A DNA stretch of 5,785 nucleotides from Bacteroidaceae bacterium (GTDB lineage: Bacteria > Bacteroidota > Bacteroidia > Bacteroidales > Bacteroidaceae): the NCBI GenBank assembly GCA_017557475.1, contig JAFYYO010000261.1, positions 1 through 5,785 on the forward strand. The letters run 5' to 3'. This document shows, piece by piece, positions 1 to 5,785 of the stretch; position 1 is the first letter of the stretch, and each line of letters opens with the position of its first letter. A program made the position numbers and the translations under genes. The notes below the pieces were generated by a model. It searched no databases. It was not told the origin of the DNA and saw nothing but the letters and a program-made list of their open reading frames with translations.

Positions 1-447
1 ATGTACTTGCAGACCGTTACCGACATCTTTGCAGCCGCGATGAGTCACGCCGGCATCAGCAATCCAGCAAGTTATTGGGGCTATGGCTATTGGGGTTATT
101 CCTACAGTACGACTTCTGCAGCAAACTCTTATCCTTGGAATAATACGGAACTCTATAGCGGACACGCGCCTCTCTTCAATGCCGATAAAGTGCATACGCC
201 CATTCTCTTTATGCATGGCGGAGCGGACACAAATGTGCCCATCAACGAGAGCATCCAGATGTTCACGGCTCTCAAGTTGCTTGGTCGCGAGTGTGCTTTC
301 ATCACGGTTGAGGGCGAGAATCACCACATCCTCAATTACAACAAGCGCATTCGTTGGCACGATAGCATTATGGCTTGGTTCGCTCGTTGGTTGCAAGACG
401 ACCCGACTTGGTGGAACACGATGTATCCGGAAAAGAATTTGAAATAA
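1..447 (+). CDS. S9 family (prolyl oligopeptidase-like) serine peptidase, C-terminal fragment (5' end outside window)
   Basis: This is the last 148 codons of an alpha/beta-hydrolase peptidase of the S9 family, which cleaves oligopeptides, often after proline, usually in the periplasm or at the cell surface in Bacteroidetes. The segment DIFAAAMSHAGISN (residues 8-21 of the fragment) is the stretch that normally follows the nucleophile motif GxSxGG, so the catalytic Ser should lie roughly ten codons beyond the left edge. The ATG at base 1 is therefore almost certainly internal. The other two triad members are visible: Asp76 in HGGADTNVP and His108 in GENHH. The aromatic stretch SYWGYGYWGYSYS (24-36) is typical of Bacteroidetes S9 enzymes rather than an oddity. 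The protein ends after the usual C-terminal helix (MAWFARWLQ) with a TAA stop. Family assignment is firm; the S9 subfamily and substrate cannot be set from this fragment. The GH5 gene starts 39 bases downstream in the same direction. Confidence 0.9.
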   Translation: MYLQTVTDIFAAAMSHAGISNPASYWGYGYWGYSYSTTSAANSYPWNNTELYSGHAPLFNADKVHTPILFMHGGADTNVPINESIQMFTALKLLGRECAFITVEGENHHILNYNKRIRWHDSIMAWFARWLQDDPTWWNTMYPEKNLK

Positions 448-454
448 TTCTTTT

Positions 455-475
455 GGATTAAGGATTAGGGATTAA
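455..475. repeat. Three-copy 7-bp tandem repeat (GGATTAA type) upstream of the GH5 gene
   Basis: The 39-base gap between the peptidase stop and the GH5 start holds three consecutive heptamers: GGATTAA (455-461), GGATTAG (462-468) and GGATTAA (469-475). The repeat ends 11 bases before the GH5 start codon. It has no dyad symmetry, so it is not a terminator. Its 7-bp period matches the repeat inside mutS2 at 5028-5059. Its role is unknown; it may only be slippage-prone spacer DNA. Confidence 0.75.
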
Positions 476-486
476 ACTTCATAAAC

Positions 487-2973
487 ATGAAAATAAGGCT
501 CTTGATATATTGTCTGGTTGCTATTACAAGTGTATTCTCAGCCAATGCAAGCGACAACTTTGTACGGGTTTCCGGTACTAAACTATTGGCACGCGACGGG
601 CAGAAGTTGATTATGCGCGGCACGAACTGCGGCAACTGGATGGTGCGCGAGCCGTACATGATGAATACTTCCGGCAATTTAGACCGTCAGTTCAAGTTCG
701 ACCAGATGATTGCCGATGTGTGCGGGGAAGAAAAGGTAGAAGAGTTCGACCGCCTTTGGATGGACAACAACTTTTGCGAGGAAGACATGAAGTTCCTTTC
801 GGAGCAAGGGTTCAACACGTTGCGAGTTCCGATGCACTACAAATACTTCACCTTGCCAATCGAAAAAGAACCCATTGCCGGCGAACAGACTTGGCTGGAG
901 GAGGGTTTTATTCGTATTGATTCCATGTGCGTGTGGGCAGAACGATACAACATCCTGCTCATCTTGGATATGCATGCCTGTCCTGGTGGTCAGTCTTCGG
1001 GTGACATATGCGACTACGACTCAAGCAAGCCTTCGCTATGGGAAAGCGAAGCAAACCGCACGAAGCTCGCTGCTTTGTGGAGAAAGATTGCCGAGCGCTA
1101 CAAAGACCAGAAATGCGTGGCGGCATACGACCTAATCAACGAGACGAATTGGACGCTCGCTAACAGCAACAAGCTGCTGTGGGACACATTCAAGGACATC
1201 ATCAGCGCCATACGCGAGGTGGACAAAAACCACATCGTTATTCTTGAAGGCAACTCCTACAGCAACGACTACACAGGCTTCCCCTCAACAAAGATGGACT
1301 CGAAGATGGTTCTGCAGTTCCACCGCTATGGTGTATATAACACCAAGTCGCAGGTGCAATACATGGCGGATATGGCAAGCAAATACAGCTGTCCGGTCTA
1401 TATAGGAGAGTTCGGGGAAAACAGCAATTCATGGGTGGCTGGTTGCGTATGCCTCTATGAAGAAGCGATGCAGTTTGCAGGATGGAGTTGCTGGCCGATG
1501 AAAAAGAGCAACATAAACACCATCTTGCAAGTGAAGCGGGTATCCAGTTACGACAATGTCATCAACCAATGGCAGAATGGCACAAGGCCCTCTTCCACCA
1601 CATTGTGGAATGCCTGCAAAGCATGGGCTGAAGCACAGCACATCAGCCGTTGCACAGTGAGAACCGACTACATTGATGCGCTTCTGCGCCGTCCCTTCGA
1701 CGATGAATGTCTCCCGTTTGTTACCTACCAGACTGGCGACTATATATTTGCAGCACATTATGATATGGGGCCTATAGGTAAAGCATATTGGGACAAGGAC
1801 GACGCCTCCTACCAGTATAGCGGCGAGGACTATACTTCATGGCAGAGAGGATGGGTCTATCGCAATGATGGAGTGGATGTCTATAGCGGACCTAATGATA
1901 CCCAGAACTGCGGTTATTATGTAGGAGAGACTAAGGATGGCGAATGGCTTCAATATACGATAGAGAATCCAAACGAGTCGGCATCCTGGCGATTGCAGTT
2001 GCGCTATGCCATAAACTCCGGCACATCAACTGTGCGCATCACCGTTAATGACAGACCTGTTACCGTCTCTACAAAATTAAATGCCACAGGAGGCTATACA
2101 ACATGGGGCACAAAGACTTTCTCGAATATCGTTCTGCCGAAGGGAATCTTGCGTGTTCGCATTTACATAGAAAAGGGCGGACTTAACATCAACTGGTTGC
2201 GCTTCAGCGGCATGAAAGATGCTACGGAGGAGGAACTGGAGGTGCTCAAGCCTAATGAGGACGAGGGACGTAACCGCCTGACAAACGGCGAATGCGAGTT
2301 CCAGGGAGCATGGCAGACCGCATCGATAGGGTCTATAAACAATACCAAGTATGTGTGGAACTCAACCGACAACACTCCTTCCGAAGGCGAAGGCACGGCG
2401 TTGTGCATTTCCTCGGCACGCAGCCATTCACTCAACACCGTGGTGTTTCAGCCGGTAGAGGTGGAGGCGGGGCACATCTATGCTGCCGATGTTGCAGTGC
2501 GGGGTGCTGAAAGCAACGGCGACTTCTGGATTCAAGCTTTCATGGTTACAGACAAGCCGAAAGACTATGCCGATGTCGGTTTGGCGGAAGAGAATACGAT
2601 GGGGCAGTTGAACTCGTGGAAGGACGATAAGCTCGCCAACTATGACGGTCTGATGTCGGCCAAGGCGAAGGTGGGGAGCAACCACAAAACAGGCGTGATG
2701 AAGTGGAAGGCTTCTGCTACGGGCACCGCCTACTTTGCCTTGAAGGTCGGCACTCAGAAAACATCCTTCAGCTACTCCTTCGACAACTTCGTCCTCAAGG
2801 ACCTTACAGCCATCGAGACCTCAATTGGGCAGATACGCGTTGACGATAATACGTGCTCGAATGATGTCCTCTATAACATGAATGGGCAAGTTGTGACGGA
2901 TAGGCAGAAACAGCCTGGCATATATATCGTTAACAATGACAAGCACACAAAAAAAGTATTGATTAACAGATAA
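487..2973 (+). CDS. Secreted multidomain GH5 glycoside hydrolase with CBM6, CBM4/9-like domain and T9SS sorting tail
   Basis: This exported enzyme of 828 residues probably hydrolyses beta-glucan, cellulose or mannan-type polysaccharide by the retaining GH5 mechanism. Residues 1-21 form a signal peptide (charged MKIR, hydrophobic core, likely cleavage after ANA21); there is no lipobox. The GH5 barrel spans about 26-385, with conserved Arg113 (TLRVP), His163 (DMHACPGG), the acid/base Glu219 in LINET, His279/Tyr281 (FHRYG), nucleophile Glu308 in IGEFG and Trp336. RGTNCGNWMVREP (44-56) recalls exo-glucanase-like GH5 enzymes, but the subfamily is not settled. Residues about 412-574 match CBM6 (YDMGPIGKAYWD, YRNDGVDV, GEWLQYTI, INWLRFS). 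Residues about 595-772 look like a CBM4/9-type jelly roll. The tail 794-828 (LYNMNGQVV, PGIYIVNN, KKVLINR) resembles a type A T9SS C-terminal signal, suggesting outer-surface display or release. The mature part has 18 cysteines. The ATG at 487 is chosen because it begins the signal peptide; no Shine-Dalgarno is visible, as is usual in this phylum. The mutS2 start is 16 bases past the stop. Confidence 0.92.
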   Translation: MKIRLLIYCLVAITSVFSANASDNFVRVSGTKLLARDGQKLIMRGTNCGNWMVREPYMMNTSGNLDRQFKFDQMIADVCGEEKVEEFDRLWMDNNFCEEDMKFLSEQGFNTLRVPMHYKYFTLPIEKEPIAGEQTWLEEGFIRIDSMCVWAERYNILLILDMHACPGGQSSGDICDYDSSKPSLWESEANRTKLAALWRKIAERYKDQKCVAAYDLINETNWTLANSNKLLWDTFKDIISAIREVDKNHIVILEGNSYSNDYTGFPSTKMDSKMVLQFHRYGVYNTKSQVQYMADMASKYSCPVYIGEFGENSNSWVAGCVCLYEEAMQFAGWSCWPMKKSNINTILQVKRVSSYDNVINQWQNGTRPSSTTLWNACKAWAEAQHISRCTVRTDYIDALLRRPFDDECLPFVTYQTGDYIFAAHYDMGPIGKAYWDKDDASYQYSGEDYTSWQRGWVYRNDGVDVYSGPNDTQNCGYYVGETKDGEWLQYTIENPNESASWRLQLRYAINSGTSTVRITVNDRPVTVSTKLNATGGYTTWGTKTFSNIVLPKGILRVRIYIEKGGLNINWLRFSGMKDATEEELEVLKPNEDEGRNRLTNGECEFQGAWQTASIGSINNTKYVWNSTDNTPSEGEGTALCISSARSHSLNTVVFQPVEVEAGHIYAADVAVRGAESNGDFWIQAFMVTDKPKDYADVGLAEENTMGQLNSWKDDKLANYDGLMSAKAKVGSNHKTGVMKWKASATGTAYFALKVGTQKTSFSYSFDNFVLKDLTAIETSIGQIRVDDNTCSNDVLYNMNGQVVTDRQKQPGIYIVNNDKHTKKVLINR

Positions 2974-2989
2974 CGACAAAGTTTGACTT

Positions 2990-5551
2990 ATGAGTTTGGA
3001 GGAGAAGTTAGGTTTCAACGAGATTCGTGCGATGCTGCACGGCAATTGCCTCAGTCCTTTAGGACATGAGCGGGTGGATGCCATGCAGTTTCTCGCCGAC
3101 CATGAAGCTGTCACAGATCTTCACCAACAACTTGCAGAGTTAAGCTATATCCTACAGACTTCCACAGAGTTACCCGAGCAAGATTTCTTCGACTTAAGAG
3201 AAGATATTCATCGCATTCGCATCGAAGGAACCTACCTCGAAGAGCAGACAATCTGGGAACTTCTTCGAGCCTTACGCACCCTTCACTCTTGGGTAGCGAT
3301 TGTGAGGGAAAAGACCCCCTCTAACTCCCCCTTAAAGGGGGAGAGACATGAAGCCTCCCCTTTAAGGGGAGGTATGGAAGGGTCTTCTTTAGAGAAACTC
3401 GCTGAAGGCGTCTTTACCTTCTCGCCTATTACTCGTCGCCTCGAGCAAATGCTGGACAAATTTGGTCGCATCAAAGACAATGCGAGCAGCGACCTTGCTT
3501 CTATCCGACGAGAACTGAAGCAAGCCGAGGGAAGTGCGAGCAGAACTCTTTCGAACATCCTCAAAGCTGCTCAGGCAGAGGGTTTGGTCGAGAAAGACGT
3601 GACGCCTGCTATGCGAGATGGGCGACTTGTGATTCCTGTCGCTCCTGCCCTGAAACGTCGCATTAAAGGCATCATTCACGACGAGAGTGCGACAGGCAAG
3701 ACGGTCTTCATCGAGCCTGCGGAAGTGGTGGAAGCCAACAATCGCATTCGCGAGTTGGAGGCCGAAGAGAAGCGGGAACTCATTCGCATCCTTCGCGAGT
3801 TCACGGAGCAACTTCGTCCCAACATCAAGGAACTGCTGAGAGGCTTCGAGTTCCTTGCCGACATCGAGTTCCTTATCGCGAAATACCACTTTACGAAAGC
3901 TATCGGAGGCCTTTCTCCTGAGATATATTCCACACCCCTCATCGATTGGTTCGAGGCTCGCCATCCCCTTCTGGAAGCCAAGTTGCGCAAGCAGGGCGAG
4001 AAGATTGTGCCGCTCAGCATCATGCTCAATCGCAAGAAACACATCCTCATCATCAGTGGTCCGAATGCAGGGGGAAAGAGTGTCTGCCTGAAGACTGTCG
4101 GATTGCTGCAATATATGCTCCAATGTGGCCTTCCTGTCCCGATGGCAGACGGCTCAAGGGCAGGCATCTTCGAAAGAATCTTCATCGATATCGGCGACGA
4201 GCAAAGCATCGATGACGACCTGAGCACCTACAGCAGTCACCTCCTCAACATGAAGCGAATGATGGCTGGTTGCACGCCTAATACATTATTATTAATAGAC
4301 GAGTTTGGAGGCGGAACGGAGCCAACGATTGGCGGTGCGATTGCGGAAGCCGTACTGAAACGTTTCGTCGAGAAAAAGACCTTTGCCGTCATCACGACGC
4401 ACTATCAGAACCTCAAGCACTTTGCCGAAGACACGCCTGGAGTCGTGAACGGAGCCATGCTCTACGACCGTCAGAAGATGGCAGCGCTCTTCCAACTGCA
4501 GATAGGTAATCCTGGGAGCAGTTTCGCAGTCGAGATTGCACGCAAGATTGGCATTCCCGAGGAAGTGATTGCCGATGCTACGGAACTCGTTGGCCGTGAG
4601 TATGTTAATGCCGATAAGTATCTGCTCGACATCACGCGCGACAAACGCTATTGGGAGGGCAAACGGCAGACGATTCACTCGCAGGAGAAGCAGATGGTGC
4701 AGACCATCGAGCAATACGAGAAAGAGATTGAGGAGCTGCGAGGCAAACGAAAGGAAATCATTCGGGAGGCAAAGGCTGAGGCAGACAAGATAATTGCTGC
4801 AGCTAACGCTCAGATAGAGAACACGATACGAGAAATCAAAGAAGCGCAAGCGGATAAGGAAAGGACGCGCTCTGCCCGTCAGCAGTTGCAAACGTTCCGC
4901 GACGAAGTCGGCCAGATGAGTCAGGAGGAACTCGACGCTTATGTAGAGAAGAAACGCAAGCAGATAGAAGCTCGAAGGCAGCGACATAAAGAGAGGCAAG
5001 AGGAGAAAAAGAAAGCCCAAGAGGGCCAAATTCAAAATTCAAAATTAAAAATTCAAAATGCCGACACGCCTAATCCTCTCTCCGTAGGAGAGACAGTTCG
5101 CATCAAGGGTCAGACTTCCGTGGGCACCATTACAGCTCTCGAAGGCAAACAGGCTACCGTTACTTTTGGAGTGATGAGGACTTTGGTGGATATTAAACGA
5201 CTCGAGCCAGCCCTACCCTCCCCTAACTCCTCCGAGGGGGAGAAAACGGCTGTTTCTTTCCTGACTCGACAAACTCAAGACAGCATTCGCCAGAAGCATC
5301 TCGATTTCAAGCAGGAGATTGATGTGCGAGGCATGAGGGCAGACGAAGCCTTGCAAGCCGTCACCTACTTCATCGATGATGCTCTGCTGGTAAACGTTGC
5401 TCGTGTTCGAATCCTTCACGGCACAGGCACAGGAGCCCTTCGGCAAGTCATCCGTCAATATCTCGCCACCGTTTCTGGCATCGTCTCTTTCCACGACGAG
5501 CACGTCCAGTTCGGCGGCGCAGGGATTACGGTAGTGGAATTTAGAGAATAG
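2990..5551 (+). CDS. mutS2: Endonuclease MutS2 / Smr-domain ATPase with in-frame repeat insertions
   Basis: MutS2 is a cytoplasmic homodimeric ATPase. It lacks the mismatch-recognition domain of MutS and has been linked to suppression of recombination and, in Bacillus subtilis, to rescue of collided ribosomes. In this 853-aa protein the N-terminal core/clamp region spans about 1-310 (KDNASSDLASIRREL at 162-176; DGRLVIPVAPALKRRIKGI at 210-228). The ATPase spans about 315-535, with Walker A GPNAGGKS (357-364), the signature DEQSIDDDLSTYSSHL (403-418), Walker B LLIDEFGGGTEP (434-445) and the switch His471 (TTHYQ). A Lys/Glu-rich coiled coil covers about 555-680. A KOW/SH3-like domain is at about 697-740 (VGETVRIKG, GVMRTLVDIKRLEP). 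The Smr domain is at 776-853, with IDVRG (777-781) and HGTGTGALR (810-818). All catalytic motifs are intact, so the gene is probably functional. Unusually, three linkers are encoded by repeat DNA: residues 108-133, 680-690 and 741-751. ATG 2990 gives the expected N-terminus (EKLGFNEIR). tcdA begins 10 bases after the TAG stop. Confidence 0.96.
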   Translation: MSLEEKLGFNEIRAMLHGNCLSPLGHERVDAMQFLADHEAVTDLHQQLAELSYILQTSTELPEQDFFDLREDIHRIRIEGTYLEEQTIWELLRALRTLHSWVAIVREKTPSNSPLKGERHEASPLRGGMEGSSLEKLAEGVFTFSPITRRLEQMLDKFGRIKDNASSDLASIRRELKQAEGSASRTLSNILKAAQAEGLVEKDVTPAMRDGRLVIPVAPALKRRIKGIIHDESATGKTVFIEPAEVVEANNRIRELEAEEKRELIRILREFTEQLRPNIKELLRGFEFLADIEFLIAKYHFTKAIGGLSPEIYSTPLIDWFEARHPLLEAKLRKQGEKIVPLSIMLNRKKHILIISGPNAGGKSVCLKTVGLLQYMLQCGLPVPMADGSRAGIFERIFIDIGDEQSIDDDLSTYSSHLLNMKRMMAGCTPNTLLLIDEFGGGTEPTIGGAIAEAVLKRFVEKKTFAVITTHYQNLKHFAEDTPGVVNGAMLYDRQKMAALFQLQIGNPGSSFAVEIARKIGIPEEVIADATELVGREYVNADKYLLDITRDKRYWEGKRQTIHSQEKQMVQTIEQYEKEIEELRGKRKEIIREAKAEADKIIAAANAQIENTIREIKEAQADKERTRSARQQLQTFRDEVGQMSQEELDAYVEKKRKQIEARRQRHKERQEEKKKAQEGQIQNSKLKIQNADTPNPLSVGETVRIKGQTSVGTITALEGKQATVTFGVMRTLVDIKRLEPALPSPNSSEGEKTAVSFLTRQTQDSIRQKHLDFKQEIDVRGMRADEALQAVTYFIDDALLVNVARVRILHGTGTGALRQVIRQYLATVSGIVSFHDEHVQFGGAGITVVEFRE
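3311..3386. repeat. 76-bp inverted pair of REP-like palindromes inside mutS2
   Basis: The element is bounded by 7-bp terminal inverted repeats, AAGACCC (3311-3317) and GGGTCTT (3380-3386). Inside are two GC-rich palindromes with 9-bp arms around one central base: CTCCCCCTT / AAGGGGGAG (3325-3333, 3335-3343) and CCTCCCCTT / AAGGGGAGG (3354-3362, 3364-3372). The second half, read on the minus strand, aligns with the first half (C-rich leader, then AAC or TACC, then the palindrome), so this is one unit repeated in inverted orientation, like a REP pair (BIME). It is translated in the mutS2 frame as SNSPLKGE followed by ASPLRGGMEG. Of the three forward frames only this one is open: TAA occurs at 3333-3335 in one of the others and at 3322-3324 in the other. 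No target-site duplication is obvious. Similar C-rich/G-rich repeats are, to my knowledge, common between genes in Bacteroidetes. Confidence 0.85.
5028..5059. repeat. AT-rich 7-bp tandem repeat (AAATTCA type) inside mutS2
   Basis: There are about 4.6 heptamer copies in direct tandem: AAATTCA (5028-5034), AAATTCA (5035-5041), AAATTAA (5042-5048), AAATTCA (5049-5055) and a partial AAAT (5056-5059). The repeat lies within the mutS2 frame and encodes QIQNSKLKIQN (residues 680-690), directly after the coiled coil and before the KOW-like domain. The composition is far more AT-rich than the surrounding coding sequence. In another frame the third unit would give a TAA (5046-5048), so only some insertion phases are tolerated. 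The coded peptide is the kind produced when an intergenic Bacteroidetes repeat is read through. Confidence 0.85.
5211..5242. repeat. Third REP-like palindromic unit, inside mutS2 between KOW and Smr domains
   Basis: A C-rich leader followed by CCTAACTCC leads into an imperfect palindrome, CTCCTCC (5227-5233) and GGGGGAG (5236-5242), separated by GA. The arms differ at one position (a U-G wobble in RNA). The leader, the CTAACTCC core and the GGGGGAG arm match the first half of the 76-bp element at 3311-3386, so this appears to be a single, shortened copy in the same orientation. It is read in the same phase as the first copy, giving PNSSEGE here against SNSPLKGE there (residues 741-751). Confidence 0.75.
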
Positions 5552-5571
5552 ACAACGGACTATGGACAACA
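5544..5571. repeat. Degenerate 7-bp tandem repeat across the mutS2 stop and tcdA start
   Basis: The heptamers GACAACG (5551-5557), GACTATG (5558-5564) and GACAACA (5565-5571) follow in direct tandem, preceded by a looser GAGAATA (5544-5550). The mutS2 TAG stop (5549-5551) overlaps the first full unit. The tcdA ATG (5562-5564) is the last three bases of the GACTATG unit. The repeat therefore fills the whole 10-base gap and supplies the start codon. With only three clear copies, chance similarity is not excluded. Confidence 0.5.
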
Positions 5572-5785
5572 GTCTCTTTAATCGAACTGAGCTTTTGCTT
5601 GGAGCAGAGGCGATGGAACGCATTCAGAGCAAGCGCGTCATCGTCTTTGGCGTTGGAGGCGTGGGAAGTTGGTGTGCGGAGTGTCTCGTGCGCGAAGGCA
5701 TCGAGCACTTGACCCTCGTCGATAGCGATGTAGTCTGCCCTACCAATGTCAATCGCCAATTGATGGCCACCACCAAAACCATCGG
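5562..5785 (+). CDS. tcdA: tRNA threonylcarbamoyladenosine dehydratase, N-terminal part (3' end outside window)
   Basis: The first 74 codons of an E1-like (ThiF/MoeB superfamily) ATP-dependent enzyme are present. TcdA (CsdL, YgdL) converts t6A at position 37 of ANN-decoding tRNAs to the cyclic form ct6A, in the cytoplasm. Visible features are the family-typical N-terminus NRTELLLGAEAMERI (7-21), the nucleotide-binding glycine motif VFGVGGVGS (28-36), Asp54 at the end of the next strand (TLVDSD) and the PTNVNRQL motif (60-67), whose Asn and Arg contribute to ATP binding in the superfamily. The NRTELLLG start and NxNRQ spacing favour TcdA over MoeB, ThiF or HesA, though the distinguishing C-terminal part is missing. 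ATG 5562 places 6-7 residues before the conserved RTELLLG block, as expected; the next ATG (codon 18) would delete that block. It begins 10 bases after mutS2, with no clear Shine-Dalgarno sequence. Confidence 0.88.
   Translation, partial: MDNSLFNRTELLLGAEAMERIQSKRVIVFGVGGVGSWCAECLVREGIEHLTLVDSDVVCPTNVNRQLMATTKTI

Noticed and set aside
24..132. Aromatic Tyr/Trp/Ser-rich stretch in the S9 fragment as a low-complexity insertion
   Set aside because: Similar YWGxGYWGYSYS segments are, as far as I recall, normal in Bacteroidetes S9 peptidases.
2949..2955. Run of seven A as a programmed frameshift site at the end of the GH5 gene
   Set aside because: Shifting either way gives an immediate stop and would only change the last few residues; no stimulatory structure is seen.
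2959..2985. Bacteroidetes-type promoter (TTG at 2959-2961 and AAAGTTTG at 2978-2985) ahead of mutS2
   Set aside because: The -7 box misses the first T of TAnnTTTG, the spacing is short, and transcription would begin at or after the start codon.
3325..3372. Palindromes as intrinsic terminators
   Set aside because: Neither stem is followed by a T-run, and they lie inside an intact coding frame.
3311..3386. CRISPR-like array
   Set aside because: There are only two units, in inverted orientation, with no regular spacers and no cas genes nearby.
3311..3386. Repeat insertion as a sign that mutS2 is a pseudogene
   Set aside because: The frame stays open from ATG to stop and the Walker A, Walker B, switch His and Smr motifs are all intact.
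3389..4123. 244-codon open frame on the minus strand
   Set aside because: It lies wholly opposite conserved MutS2 sequence, shows no recognisable domain, and is explained by codon bias of the real gene.
4292..5035. 247-codon open frame on the minus strand starting with a hydrophobic, signal-like stretch
   Set aside because: It is antisense to the Lys/Glu-rich MutS2 coiled coil; reversed AAG/GAG codons read as Leu/Phe-rich sequence. The plus-strand frame has clear family motifs.

Overview
The window looks like chromosomal DNA of a Bacteroidales bacterium, probably Prevotellaceae. This rests on family-level resemblance: a secreted GH5 glycosidase with a type IX secretion (T9SS)-like C-terminal tail, a Bacteroidetes-style MutS2, AT-rich upstream regions without clear Shine-Dalgarno sequences, and short repeat families typical of this phylum. 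No species can be named from the sequence alone.

Layout: four genes, all on the + strand and tightly spaced. (1) 1-447 is the 3' end of an S9 (prolyl oligopeptidase-like) serine peptidase gene, carrying the catalytic Asp and His; the nucleophile Ser lies off the left edge. (2) 487-2973 is a complete 828-aa exported GH5 enzyme with a CBM6 domain, a second jelly-roll (CBM4/9-like) domain and a T9SS-type sorting tail. (3) 2990-5551 is a complete mutS2 (853 aa) with the MutS-type ATPase, coiled coil, KOW-like domain and C-terminal Smr domain. (4) 5562-5785 is the 5' end of tcdA (tRNA threonylcarbamoyladenosine dehydratase), cut by the right edge. No gap between genes exceeds 40 bases, and I see no terminator.

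The first two genes encode extracytoplasmic functions (peptide and polysaccharide breakdown). The last two encode cytoplasmic nucleic-acid and translation functions: MutS2 acts on DNA recombination intermediates and/or collided ribosomes, and TcdA modifies the t6A base of tRNA. The spacings (39, 16 and 10 bases) would allow co-transcription, but nothing in the sequence proves it.

The most striking signal is repeat DNA absorbed into the mutS2 reading frame. A 76-bp inverted pair of REP-like palindromes (3311-3386), a 7-bp-period AT-rich tandem repeat (5028-5059) and a third REP-like unit (5211-5242) are all translated in frame. All three fall in inter-domain linkers, and the last two bracket the KOW domain. 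Two further 7-bp-period repeats lie at gene borders: one upstream of the GH5 gene (455-475), and one spanning the mutS2 stop and the tcdA start codon (about 5544-5571).
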